A DNA stretch of 64,000 bases from Rhytidiadelphus loreus (Eukaryota > Streptophyta > Bryopsida > Hypnales > Hylocomiaceae), in NCBI GenBank assembly GCA_947034895.1, contig OX344765.1, positions 49,915,001-49,979,000 on the forward strand, read 5' to 3'. This document shows positions 1 through 11,287 of the stretch, piece after piece (within the stretch, counting starts at the first letter, position 1; each line of letters starts with the position of its first letter). The position numbers and the translations under genes are program-made. The notes beneath the pieces are model-generated. The model did no database searches. It saw only the letters and a program-made list of their open reading frames with translations, and was not told where the DNA came from.

Positions 1-260
1 ACCCAAGGAACTTTACAGCCCAAGGGAATCAAAATCAAAGCCAAAAGGGAATGACACACATCATTCTCCTTATCCTCCTCATTGTTGACTTTACTAAAGT
101 CCAAAACTGCCCAAGAAAAATGGATCTCAGATCTGAAAAATCCGGATCCAGGCAAGTTCAAAAGGAATTTCCTACTCACCTAAAAGCAACTTAGAAACTA
201 CCTTTCCACCAAAAACTTAGGTTTTTAGCTGCCATCCTACGATTCTACCTAACTCTAAAG

Positions 261-2114
261 TTACTTCTTCTGCCACTTAACTGGAGTCTTTACTGAAGTG
301 TCGGCCCCCTTCCTTATTGGCTGTTTCCGAGCAGAACCGGAAACATTCAAAGCCCTGCACTTCTTCACCTTTGACTTCTGGGCCTTCAATTTTGTTTTCG
401 TCTGCTTTGGAGCTGCCAACTCTTGATCTGGATCTAAGTAGGGCTCGGACTCCTTCCCCGTTCTAGAACCGGATTCCGATTCCTCTTCTTTTTCTGATTC
501 GTCTTCTTCTTTTTCGATATCCAACTCGATTGGTCTTTTGTGGGATTCTGACCTCTTCTTCGTTGCTTCACTTGGGGATGGGGAAACGTTAGACGTCTTG
601 CTTTGTCGTGTTTCCCGTCCTCCCTCCTTGCCTTTCACTTGACCTTAAGTCAGAGATCCGGGCGTGGATGTACACTCAACACCGGATTCCTGCATAACAC
701 TTTCCTTGGCAGGCGTGGTGATATCTACACTTCCCGGAGACTTTCTAGACTTATTCCGACCTAGTGGTGACAGATGTCGACTATCGGATCTTGGGGTTTA
801 GTGGGAGTACCCTCCTTCCTTTCTGTTGTTTCCAGTTTTATTTTTGGTTTTGGAGGTTGACTGCTCTCTCCCACTACTCCCCTTATCTGAACAAGTAACT
901 CTTCCATCTGTGAATGAAAAGTAACTAGGACGTTGATGACCTTATCCCCTACTTTACCCTTCCCCTTCTAAGACCTTCTCATCAAAGAGCTTGGCCTTGT
1001 TCAGTATCTCAGCCAGATGCGTAATAAACTCTGCAATCCGGTCAAGCATCTCTTTTGACCGGATAGAGTTTTTTCTATCTTGTTCACTTTCCTACCTCTT
1101 CTCACTCAACTCCTTCTTCAAAGAAATCACCTCATCCATCAGTCCAGTGATTTTCGCCTTTTCGGCCCTTCCCTCAACATCCTGAATGAAATTCCGGATT
1201 TGTTCCTTACACTGACTTACAGGAATGTTTCCTAACAACCTATACACTCGTATTATGGTACTTCTCTCTTTCTCATATCTCTCTCTAACTTGGTTTAGAT
1301 CCTTGATGATCGTCTTAAGAGGATCACTTTCCTAGACTGGGTCTCTTTTCTCTCTCTATTGTTCCGGTTTTTCCTTGCTGGAATCCCCAGAAGATTCTTC
1401 CTTTCTCTCCACATCTTCTCCCTCTGAATCTGGCTTCATACTGTGGGCTAGTTTCACTTTCTGAATCTTGTACTCATGTCCCTCTTGTACCCTCATGCAA
1501 TCATGTGCGTGATATAAGTGGAAGAAAAAGGAAAAAAGACTAGACGGTTTCGTTTTTCCGACTGACCTACAAAGTTTCTCTATATGATTCCGCAGCACTA
1601 AACCCCAGTCGACTTTCCGGTCTCCGGACAGAGCACCAAAAAACATATTACCCAAGGTTATGGTTAGCCGGGTACCCTTGTCCGGATTGAGGATGGGAAC
1701 CACAAACTCCAATACCCTTCTCTCTCTATCGTTCTTGCACTTGCTCACGGTGTACCCATCTTTAGGGTGAGGAGGGTTCAAGAACTTACCCACTGTGTAC
1801 TTGTCTGTTCTTGAAGCGAGTCCTTCTCCTCCCTTAGTAAATCCGTAAACTTCCCTCCAAATAGCCGGGGTCCATTTGTCCGGAACAGCCCTCATAGTCT
1901 TCTTCCACTCATTCAACTGCAGATGCAGCATCTCCCTCACCATCACTGCGTCTTTGAAATTCCACAGTCACTCCAGCAATCCGGTGCAGCTAAGCTGGCT
2001 CAAATCCTCCAGCAGATTCGCCTGTTCCTCCACATCATCCAGATTCTTTAGGCTGACGTGCTTTAGTGATACCTTCGTGGTCGTAGTCTCTTCCTCGGAC
2101 TCACTTCCGGCCAT
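261..2114 (-). pseudogene. Decayed lysine/serine-rich gene, probably transposon-associated
   Basis: Reading down the minus strand from an ATG at 2114 gives a nearly continuous frame: an acidic N-terminus (MAGSESEEET...), a tryptophan-rich globular part (WTPAIWREVYGF and FGALSGDRKVDWG, about 1560-1890), a coiled-coil-like stretch (MDEVISLKKELSEK, about 1000-1200), and a basic, acidic and serine-rich tail ending VKWQKK at 261. The frame is broken by in-frame stops near 1969, 1353, 1327, 1096 and 645, and by at least two frameshifts near 950 and 770. I do not recognise the family. The layout (globular domain, coiled coil, charged tail) resembles lineage-specific ORFs of plant mobile elements, but no integrase, reverse transcriptase or transposase motif is visible. 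All five stops could come from single C-to-T changes. It is clearly no longer translatable in full. Its identity is uncertain. Confidence 0.6.
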
Positions 2115-2429
2115 AATGGCTTTCTTACTTCAAACCCTTACAATAGTTTCTCACAGCGTCCACTAATTCTGCTACTGAACTAAAGCGGAAACTATATCAG
2201 GAAACCTGGAAACTACTACGTGCAAGAGGAATAGAAAACATCAACAGAGAAAATCGGAAATGTGCACAGGAACCCTAAATGACTTGACTTATCCTTTCCG
2301 TTCAGGGATTCCTCCCGTTTCCTCCCGTTTGATCCTACCGTTCCTGTTAATTGCCCGTTAACCCTTAAAGTCCCATTGTCCCTTCGGGGGACAATTTGGA
2401 ATTTGGGCAAGTTCCTATGGACTGAAATT

Positions 2430-3279
2430 TTACCCTAATTTTTTGAAACTTTTTTTGAAAATAGAAAATCTGATAAGCTTTGTGGGAATATAATTTTTAT
2501 TTCAATCGATGCCCGAAAGCAAAAGTTATACCACAAAAAGCCTGAAACTGAACTCGGCGGGCAGCACAAAAAATATTGCAAAAAGTCAAAATAAATTTTT
2601 TTAAATTTTTTTTCTCAAAGATAATGTTTTTGTCTACATCTAAAGCTTTGATTCATTCTACTTTGATTAATGATGTGAAAGCTATGAACAATCTTATTTT
2701 TCGGGCAATCTAAGCATCTTTTTGGAAAAAAACAAACTTGTAGGATTCATCTCAAAATGCAATTTTCAATTTTTTTCAATTTTTTTTTTGAAAAGGTTAA
2801 ATTTTCTTGTTAAAACAATCTTACTATTGGGATTATTGTATTTCAATCCCATCTAAAAGCTATTATCAATTTAGTTTTCTTCCAATCTTGGACCAACTTC
2901 TACTTGACATTTTTTTGAAGTATAAAAATCAAGTTTTTATTTTTTGAATTTTTTTTCCTAGACTCCCAGCTCAATTCTTCAACACAATAAATTTTAAATT
3001 CAAACTCCACAGTGTAATTTTTTTCCACAAATAGAGATCAAAGTCATCTAAAATTGCAGACTAGTGTTCAAAAAAACTTGTTGTTTCCACTTTGAATGCT
3101 TATATCTCTCAATTTGTACGGTCAAACTTTATGAAATTTTTACCACATGATCTAAAACAGGTAAAGTTTAAGATCCTACGGTTTAGTTTAAAAAAAAAAA
3201 AAATTTTGACTAACGCAGTAGAAATGGCAGTTTTGAGTGGTTTTTGACAGAAAAATGGCCTTGGAACTTTAGGGGTTAA
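2430..3279. mobile_element. TTAA-ended repeat element, one end clear
   Basis: The right terminus reads CTTTAGGGGTTAA, ending at 3279. The roughly 200 bases before it (atatctctcaatttgtac..., then agaaatggcagttttgag) match the right part of the complete element at 32060-32921. The left end is not resolvable; 2430 is a guess based on where related AT-rich sequence begins. No coding capacity is seen. Confidence 0.45.
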
Positions 3280-3599
3280 TCCGACCGTTCCCTAATTGCC
3301 AGGTATTGTTGATGTGTCCTAATTAACTCCAGCTGGCTCCCGATAGTCTACTCATAGTCTCTACTTCTAATGATACCTAGTTCCGGTTCCGATTTAGATT
3401 TCCTGGTATATTCGGTAATTCCGGTTCTAGCTAAAATGCAAGAACATTAATTTCATGCTTAACCTCTTTATCAATTTATGGTTTCCCTATCTTCCGGTTT
3501 TTGAATACTATGCTATGTACCTGCTTAAGTCTAAGGAAATCAAGAATTTATAAATAAAAAAATAAAAAATAAACTCTATTATATAGTATCTATGCTAAT

Positions 3600-4054
3600 A
3601 TTGATGTTTTGGGTCACGACAACATGGGAGCAAATGTTATGCCACTCTAACCTCAAAAAGCAATTTGGCGTTCAATCATTGCATCTTTTTGAGGAAATAA
3701 TCTATTGATTTTGTTTTTGAGCTCAATTTTTACAATATTTAAAAAAAAAAGTTCAATAAGGATCAATTTGCATGCTAGAATAATCTCACCATTGTAATAA
3801 GTTTGTTTTAATTCTATCTTAGAGTTATTAACATTTTATATTTTCATTCTTAATTCTTGTTATCTTAATGAAAATAGAATGAAAATCTTGCTATCTTTAC
3901 ATGCAAAGTTTTGAAATTTATTCTATACAATTTTCATTCTAATCTATGGTTAGATATGCAAAAAAAAAAATTTAATATTTTTGCTCTTTGCATTAGAAAT
4001 GGCATTTTTGAGTGATTTTTGATGGGAAAATGGCTTTGGAACTTCAAGGGTTAA
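3600..4054. mobile_element. Second, diverged copy of the same TTAA-ended element
   Basis: Ends ACTTCAAGGGTTAA at 4054. The preceding sequence (cattagaaatggcatttttgagtg) aligns with the end of the copy at 3279 and with 32870-32921. The left boundary is blurred. It is non-coding. Confidence 0.4.
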
Positions 4055-5640
4055 ATTTTTGTGAAATATTGCTAAAAAAATCTTCAAAAATGTCAACAAA
4101 GATAATCTCCAAAAGTCCAAAGTATAATTGAAGTTCCAGTGTCTTTTAATCTATATGAAGGAATAATGTCAGTTATTGAAATATAGTTGAATAAGTTTTG
4201 GTGAAGAAAAAAAAGGACTTGAATGCATCTAAATGCATATGCACTTCTTTCCTCCAACTACTTTTCTTGACACTTTTCTTGATTGGATTTCACAAATGAA
4301 TCTTATACAATTGTATAGCTAATTGAACTTTTCTATTGGCATGGTTGAATATTTTAGAATTTGGTATAAAATGTCAAAAAATATATCTAAAAACACAATC
4401 ATTGCTATCATGACAAAATCAATGTGAAAGGGAGGTAGCTAAATATGAATCAAACATAAATTTTTTAAAGATTATAAAATTTCAAAATGGACTTATAAGA
4501 GGTTGATATTAATTTACTAGTAAATGTCATGTATGACCTACAATATAATGTCAATATTTAGATTACTTTGTAAAATGGTAATTATCCACTAACGGACCAA
4601 ATTACCTTTCTTGACAACATAGTATTTTTGGTCAAGCCATCACTTGTAGAATAATAGATATTTTGGGTCAAAATTTTCAAAAGATGTATAGACAAGGAAT
4701 ATGGCTTTCAAAGGCAATGACTTTCAATCCTTTTTGAATAATGGAAAAAAAGTTATTATGAGAAAAATAATTTTTCTTACTCAAAGGACTACATCGGCAC
4801 ATCCATTTATACTACGGCTGAAAATTTGGGATCTTGGGGAGTGCACTTAGTTCTACTATAACAAACCACGTGTGAACAAGTGGTTTCTAATAAACTATAA
4901 TTTCAACCTAAAATTTTGAACATTGTTTCATTGTTTAATAATGACTATAGCTTTCTATTGCCAAAATTTCCAACTCAAATAAAATATGAAATGATTTCTA
5001 GAAGAGGTTGAAAATGAACTAAAATGGCATGTTTTTCAACTCAAATATTTATAGAGGACACATTTAGATGACCATTGAGTCAATATTCAACTCAAAATGA
5101 GCTATCAATAATGAGTTATTTTTAGTAATTTTTTGTTCATTCTTTAGACAATTTTTTCTTATATAATATAGGGGTGTGAAAGTTATTTTTCAATTCTACA
5201 GTGTATCTTTTTACTTCAAAAATTTGTAACTAATTATTATTAACAAATAAAAATATCAATAATTCAAAACATAAACTTTCAAAGTAGGAAAATCTATTCA
5301 TATTCTTTTAATTTTGTTTTATTTAAAATTCAAAAAGTATATACGGGGTCCAAAGTTTTGTTCACATGTGGTTTCTAATGGACACTCTAAATGACCCCCC
5401 TGAGACCATAATAAGTTGCTTTGGTGACATTTTGTGATTTCATAAGCTTGTTTTGTATTTGATACAACATCTTGTTACCTTTTTTCAAATATTCATGATA
5501 ATTTCAAATTTTCAGAAATAAATCCAAACTTTCTATAACTTTCAAAAGCCATGGAATGATGCAACTCCATCTCTGGAAATTGAAATTAAAAATTTTCCTT
5601 CCAATTTCATTGCAAAATGGCACATAGAGATGGAAGGATA
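4055..5640. other. AT-rich spacer with fragmentary repeats
   Basis: No supportable gene. Near 4590-4640 a stretch (acggaccaaatt...cttgacaacatag) resembles the left end of the 32060 element without its terminal CCCC, so it is probably an old truncated copy. The remainder is low-complexity AT-rich DNA. Confidence 0.5.
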
Positions 5641-6238
5641 TTAACCCCTAGATGCCCAAGGCTTTTTTTGATCTTCTTGGAATTTGCTTTAAATTGAACA
5701 AAGAGACTACATTTTAATAAGTTTTATTAACTTTTTTAGAATTGTAACCATACAAATTCAAACTAGACAAGTTAGAGATCACATAGGAAAAGAACACTCA
5801 ACAATATGACTTATGGATTGAAAGATGTTAATTTTTTATCATGAGTGTGTTAAAACTATGAAAGTGAATTGAAGACTTTCAATTCTCTTTTCACATGTCA
5901 AATCTAAAAAATTGATCACAAGAAGAATACGAGCTTAAAGGGCATAACATGCATAATTCCAATCAATTTACAACTTCTCAAAATCTATTCTACAATTTTT
6001 TTAAATGAATTTCTAATGTGATTTTTTTTAATGTATGTGAGGCTCATATTCAAAAGCCCTCAAACACTAGAAAATCAAGATTTGCAATGAACCCTAGTTT
6101 ACAAATCTTGAATAGAAAAATCAAAATCTTTCATTTTCAAAATTGGACTTTTGATGCCAAAATTAGACTTCAAAAAAAAATTCTTCTAACTCTTTTGAAA
6201 AAAAACTAAAACTAATAACATGGTAAGGTTTTATTGGC
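5641..6238. mobile_element. TTAA element, subfamily A, right end lost
   Basis: Begins TTAACCCCTAGATGCCC at 5641 and runs parallel to the elements at 27237 and 38210 (shared stretches such as cttcttggaattt, acaaattcaaactagaca and ggttttatt). Similarity stops near 6238, before the inverted terminus. Non-coding. Confidence 0.6.
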
Positions 6239-6379
6239 TCTAAATAAAGGATAGAGACTATAGCAACAACTTTGCATCCACTTTGATTTTTGAATCTGAG
6301 TTTCCAAATGTTAACTACTAAGGTAGAAGGTCCATAAACCAACCATCTAAGCACTGGAACTGAATTTTAGGCAGGTGAA

Positions 6380-6640
6380 ACTTCTCAAAATATTTTTCAG
6401 TGAATTGCCCTTAATAGACAAGAGGAGTTGACATCTAACCCAAGTCGTTTCATATTTTTTGGATCATTTTTTAATTAGTTATGAAATTTTGAAGTTGAAC
6501 TACCATAGGACTCCAAAACCACCCACCCTTCAAATGTACACTATTGGTACATCAGTAAAGGCAATGAAAAAAACAGCATGTACAAACTGTATACATTTAT
6601 GGGGTGTGCGGTTCCAAAAGCCCAAACTGTTCTTGAGCCT
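6380..6640. repeat. Dispersed repeat with a hairpin core (copy 1)
   Basis: A conserved block, acatctaacccaagtcgttt, is followed by an imperfect inverted repeat: ccacccttcaaatgtacact at about 6520 against acaaactgtatacatttatg and ggggtgtg at about 6580-6610. The same block plus hairpin recurs at 6845-7035 and, inverted, at 25291-25510. Confidence 0.45.
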
Positions 6641-6758
6641 TCTACCTTACCCCATTCACACTGGGCGACAATATGGTCCACATCTATACTGTAGAACATG
6701 GTTAGTTGGACTGTTGGAGTGGGGATGTGGGACCCGACTGGGCAAACCCCCCAGTAAG

Positions 6759-7035
6759 GTAGGGGGCTATAAAAGCGACCCTTTAAGAGCTGATTTGCAT
6801 TTTGGAGAAGCTAAATTGCTTAGTAAATTTTCGTGGTAAGAAAAATGGAATTGGCATCTAACCCAAGTCGTTTCATATTTTTTGGACCTTTATGGAATTA
6901 GTTACAAATTTTTGAAGTTGAAAGCACAATAGTTTCTAAAAGCGACCCCCTCCTGAAATGTACACTTTTGAAACATGTTAGAGGTAAAATGTACCAGATC
7001 GCTTTTAGAGACGGGTCACTTTTACAGCCCCCTAC
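6759..7035. mobile_element. Small TIR element (MITE-like), about 277 bp
   Basis: Near-perfect inverted ends: GTAGGGGGCTATAAAAGCG at 6759 and its complement around CACTTTTACAGCCCCCTAC ending at 7035, with two or three mismatches over about 23 bases. It contains a second hairpin (ctaaaagcgacc against gatcgcttttag). The flanking TA on both sides would suit a Tc1/mariner-type target duplication, but that is not decisive. Confidence 0.5.
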
Positions 7036-10000
7036 ATTAGATTAGCTTTTCCCCCGAAGTTTATGTTCATGCGGTGTAGGGTTTTATATCAACACATTCA
7101 TACAGAATTGTCGTCGACATTTTTAGTGTTACATGAATATTTTATTAAACTAAAAGGCTTGTTTTTTGTGTTTCATTTTCTACATCGACTTGCCACAACA
7201 TTCAATTTAGGAGAAGCTGCTGATCAATGGATGTTGATTTTTTTTCTTTTTATCGGGTTATTGCGTGTTAGAGGTTCGTATTGTGATACGATTTTCTTGA
7301 TTAAATTGTGGTGCTTGTTTTTTGAGGTGGTAGAGGACGGTAATTGCATTGGTGTGATTGTAGGTTTTGTTTCGGTTGTGATGTATGTCTTGTCTTCAAA
7401 GAGACTTTGAGGCACATAAGAAGAGGTGAGATACTTTCTCTTGTGCTAGATTTAGTTGACCTGTGCAAGTGGTAGTCAATTCATTAGGAAAAATCTAAGG
7501 TCTCAACAAGGCTGTTAACAGTTTATTTTTGGCATTGCTACGGTTCAAGAACAAAAAAAATTATTTTTTATTTTTGAAAAAGAAAAACACCTCTTCTTTT
7601 TCTTTTATTATTTTAATATTTTTTTGAAAAAAAATAAAAAATAAAAAACTGCATAGTTTGTTGTGGTAGTGCAGTGACACTAATGTGTCTTTGTTGTGAC
7701 AATAGTAGTGCCACATCATTCTTACTGATTTTTTCTACAATTGCACCATCACTGCTCCAGGGAGGTCTGAACTCGCAACCCTCTTGAGGCCTCAAATTTT
7801 TCCTAATGTTGTGCTTTTGTTTTAATTCTCTAGGGTTTTAAGCTTGAGAAGTGTTTTTTTCTTATGCTATTAGCAATGAATTCATGTTAATGTGCTATAT
7901 TGCACCATGTTCATTCCTTCAGAGTTGGTTCTTTAGAGCTTGGAAGAGTTTTTTTTGTAAAGAGATGATTATGAGAGTTGGACCAACTACAGTTGTGAGC
8001 TTTTCAGGAGCCGAGGTTTAAGGAATATGATCTTAGTTTATCTGCACTATCAAGGTACTTCTATATTAGAAGCAATTCAATACAATACGTTTCAAGATTG
8101 GATTTAGTTCATGAGATAGGTTTACGGAGGTTCCATCTTTGATTTAGCATAGTGTTGTTATTGGATACTGATCATTTTGACATGGTTGGATAATTTGATT
8201 GTTCTGTGCTGGTAGGTTTTAAAAATAGATCTTGGCTAATTGTTTTTCTCTAACCTTTTTTAAATGTACATGTTCTCCAACAACAAAACTAGTCTCTTTT
8301 ATTCTGAGTTAGTAAGTGTTTGTATTGTCAGCAATGGTGCCTCCCCAAGACTGGATTGGTCCATTAGCTGCTTTTGTACGCACCTTTGGCAATGACTATG
8401 GTGAGAGTCAAAGCATTGGGAAGGGATGCATGTGATCGTGACAATGGTGTAGAACTCAAAAAAAACAAGGACCTCAAAGAATTTTTTTTTGAAAACCTTA
8501 TAGCTATCATGTTGTTTAGAGTAGTTGGAGTATTCCTTTCTTTTGCAATTATCTCAACAAGTATGAAGGCTAATGGGTTGAATTAGGGAGATGTTGAATT
8601 CTTTGGAGTGTAAGAAAAATAAGAAGTGATTTTGTTTAGCTCATATTTGAATTTCAATTCAATAGTTTGTTTTAAATATCAATCTAATATTTTATATTGT
8701 TTTGCAAGCATATTTGTATATTTGTATATTTGTATCCTTAGCAACTTTTTACTTTTTACTTTTTTCAAATAATAAAATAACATATAATTGAGTTATAAAA
8801 TATTTAAAGTATATAAAATATTGAAATAGAAAATAGAAAATAGAAAATAATCTATAAGATGGAAATATTTTTCATTGCAAACACTTTTATACAAAATCAA
8901 ATACAAACTAAGGTTGTTGAAAAAATCAAACTTCAAATTAATTCAATGACATCAAAAGAAAATGATTTAAGTATAATTAAGATAGTCAAAGTATTTCAAA
9001 TTTTAAAACATTTGAAAAACATGAATAATTTTGTTTTTTAAAACATGGAATTTTACTAATGAATTGTTTAATAAATTAAAAAATGGCCCCAAAAAAACAT
9101 GACTCTAAATCACTATCAACAACTTGAAAAACATTCTATTCATTTTAATGAATAAATAAATGATGTAATAATTTATTATGTATTTTAAAGATGATTATTT
9201 TTTAAACATTTTAGAACTTTAATACTTGAACTTATATTGCAACAAAAAAATCTTTATTACAATATAATTTTACCTTATTAATAAACGAGTCATTCAATGT
9301 TTGCAATGAAGATCTCTAAATGTAATTAAGAAAAATAAAATCTCATCATATTTTATATATAATAATACACATAGGAATTTAATCATGACATTTCTAAAGC
9401 AACTTATTATTTTAGAAGAAAATATTTATGAGAAATATTTCTTTTGCTATGACAAACTTTTGCACAATGTTTTATAAGTTACATATTTATGGTCAATATA
9501 AAATGCATGGTAGTATTATAAATGTTCCATCAAATATTGATAAAAGACAATAAGTTGTGTGCTTGAGCATAATGGCACATGGGTTCTTTTAAAATGTTGT
9601 TTAGAATATAAATCTTCTTTTATGTCTAAAAATGTATGCCTTAATATGATTTGTTATGTATGAATGTATGCCTTAATATAATTAAACCATGTTTGAATTC
9701 ATCATTTATGGAATAGTTAATTTGTCTTGCAAACAAAAATTGAAAATGATATTGCAAATCAAGACCATTTTGAAGAAGAAACAAATGATGTTTCTATGGA
9801 AACAATGGTGCATAATTTTTTTAATTATGATAGAAAAATATCATCAATTACACCTAATAAAAATGGTTTATTTGGTGCGCCTAGTGAAAAAACCCATCCT
9901 AAAGATATCTTTGAAGATAAACATATTGTAAAACTTAGTTTTTCAACATTTTTTTGGATCATCCTTGAAATGAAAAAATATAAAGTAATTTCTCTTATCA

Positions 10001-10739
10001 TAAAATATCAAAATGGAGATTATGGTATAAAATTCTTGATTTTACTACAAATATTCAAAACATTTTTTGTAAAACAATATAAATTTTACAATAATACTTG
10101 GTTTAATTTTTTTCATTGATTTTTTAGAAACATTAGAAGATGCTTGAAGCCAAAATAAGACTGTGAGTTCCCAAGCGTTCCTGAACAACAAGGAACAATG
10201 GGAATGCAACAACGATATGACGTGGTCGTGATTGTGCCACGTCAGTTGGTATATAATTCATTCATTCATTCATTCATTCATTTTTAATAAGTTTTTTAAA
10301 TATTGTTTTAATCATTTTAATCATTTTTAAAATTTTAATTTTTTTTGATAATTTTAAATTTTTTTGAAAATTCTAATTGTTCTCAAGGCAAGTAATAGGT
10401 TTGAAATGGCCCTCCCTTACCCTGAAATCTTTTGTAAGATAATTGCAACTTACAATCAACTAATGTAAATAGTTCTAATACTCACCACCTAAAATAAAAT
10501 CATTTTTACCAATTTTTTCAATATTTACTTTTGTCCACATATTTTTGTTTAATTTCCTCTATATCCTCTATTAATAAACTAATATTATTGTTTACCTAGG
10601 ATAGAGCCTCACGATCACACCCTTCTTGTTTTAGTAACTTCCGAGTTTTGGGGACACCAAAATTTGATGCCTTGGGCATTTACGGGGTAAGGTTGAGCAC
10701 CAAGTCCTAGGCTCCGTCCTTTCAGGGTTACGGTACTTG
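7036..10739. other. AT-rich spacer without a supportable gene
   Basis: Open frames here are short and AT-driven. A stretch at 8334-8432 (ATG GTG CCT CCC CAA GAC TGG...) reads as plausible protein, PPQDWIGPLAAFVRTFG, and follows a cag, so it may be an exon remnant. I cannot place it in a family. Around 10250-10285 there is an (ATTC)n microsatellite. A short hairpin (gacgtgg/ccacgtc) lies at about 10218-10245. Confidence 0.5.
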
Positions 10740-11287
10740 CTGGAGCTCCAGCCCTGCGCCCATGTTTCCTTCTTTCTTCCTTTCATTCTTTCGTGTCAGC
10801 GGTGAAGCTGAGCGCGTGGTTCTGCACACAGCAGAAAGCAGGAGAGCGAGCTTTTGCGTCGTGCAGTGGAGTTGCCTGTCTGTCTGTCTTCCAGATTCCG
10901 CACCGTGTTCCATTCCCGTGGAGTTCCTTCCCGGCGGGCTTTTTCGGTGACGCCGACCCGATCTGCAGTGGATTCGCCATTACCTACAGGGCCAGACCTC
11001 GACGCGAAATCCGACCATGATGCGGAGGAGGGTTGGGCAGGGGTCTCTCGTTTCTCGGATTTGACCAGACGACCACCGAACCACGTGCAGACTCGAGCTC
11101 GGGCGGGCCTGGGAGGAGGGAGGGCAGCAGGGGAAGGTTTCGTTAGGGTTTCCAGGCCAAACCGATTAGCGTGCATAAGCGCCGCATAAGGAAGTGCATG
11201 CTTGCGTGCGAGACGGGATAGGGCAGGATCCAGTCCGTGGAGGGCGGGAGGGAGGGCGAGAGCAGCGCGTCGGGTGGATCGCTCATC
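10740..11287 (+). promoter_or_regulatory. GC-rich promoter/5' leader of the DUF212 gene, with telo-box
   Basis: GC content rises sharply from the AT-rich spacer. TTAGGGTTT, a telo-box, lies at 11143-11151, about 140 bases upstream of the ATG. Telo-boxes are common near transcription starts of plant housekeeping genes. The antisense and sense open frames here are GC-driven and are not called. Confidence 0.5.

Noticed and set aside
7063..7410. 115-codon hydrophobic frame
   Set aside because: Hydrophobicity follows from T-rich codons, there is an overlapping opposite frame, and no homologue comes to mind.
9689..10119. Two overlapping plus-strand frames of 80 and 130 codons
   Set aside because: AT-driven lysine/asparagine/phenylalanine-rich sequence with no motif and no splice-site support.
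10762..11189. Several overlapping open frames on both strands upstream of the DUF212 gene
   Set aside because: They arise from high GC and lack motifs, splice context or family resemblance; the region behaves as promoter and leader.
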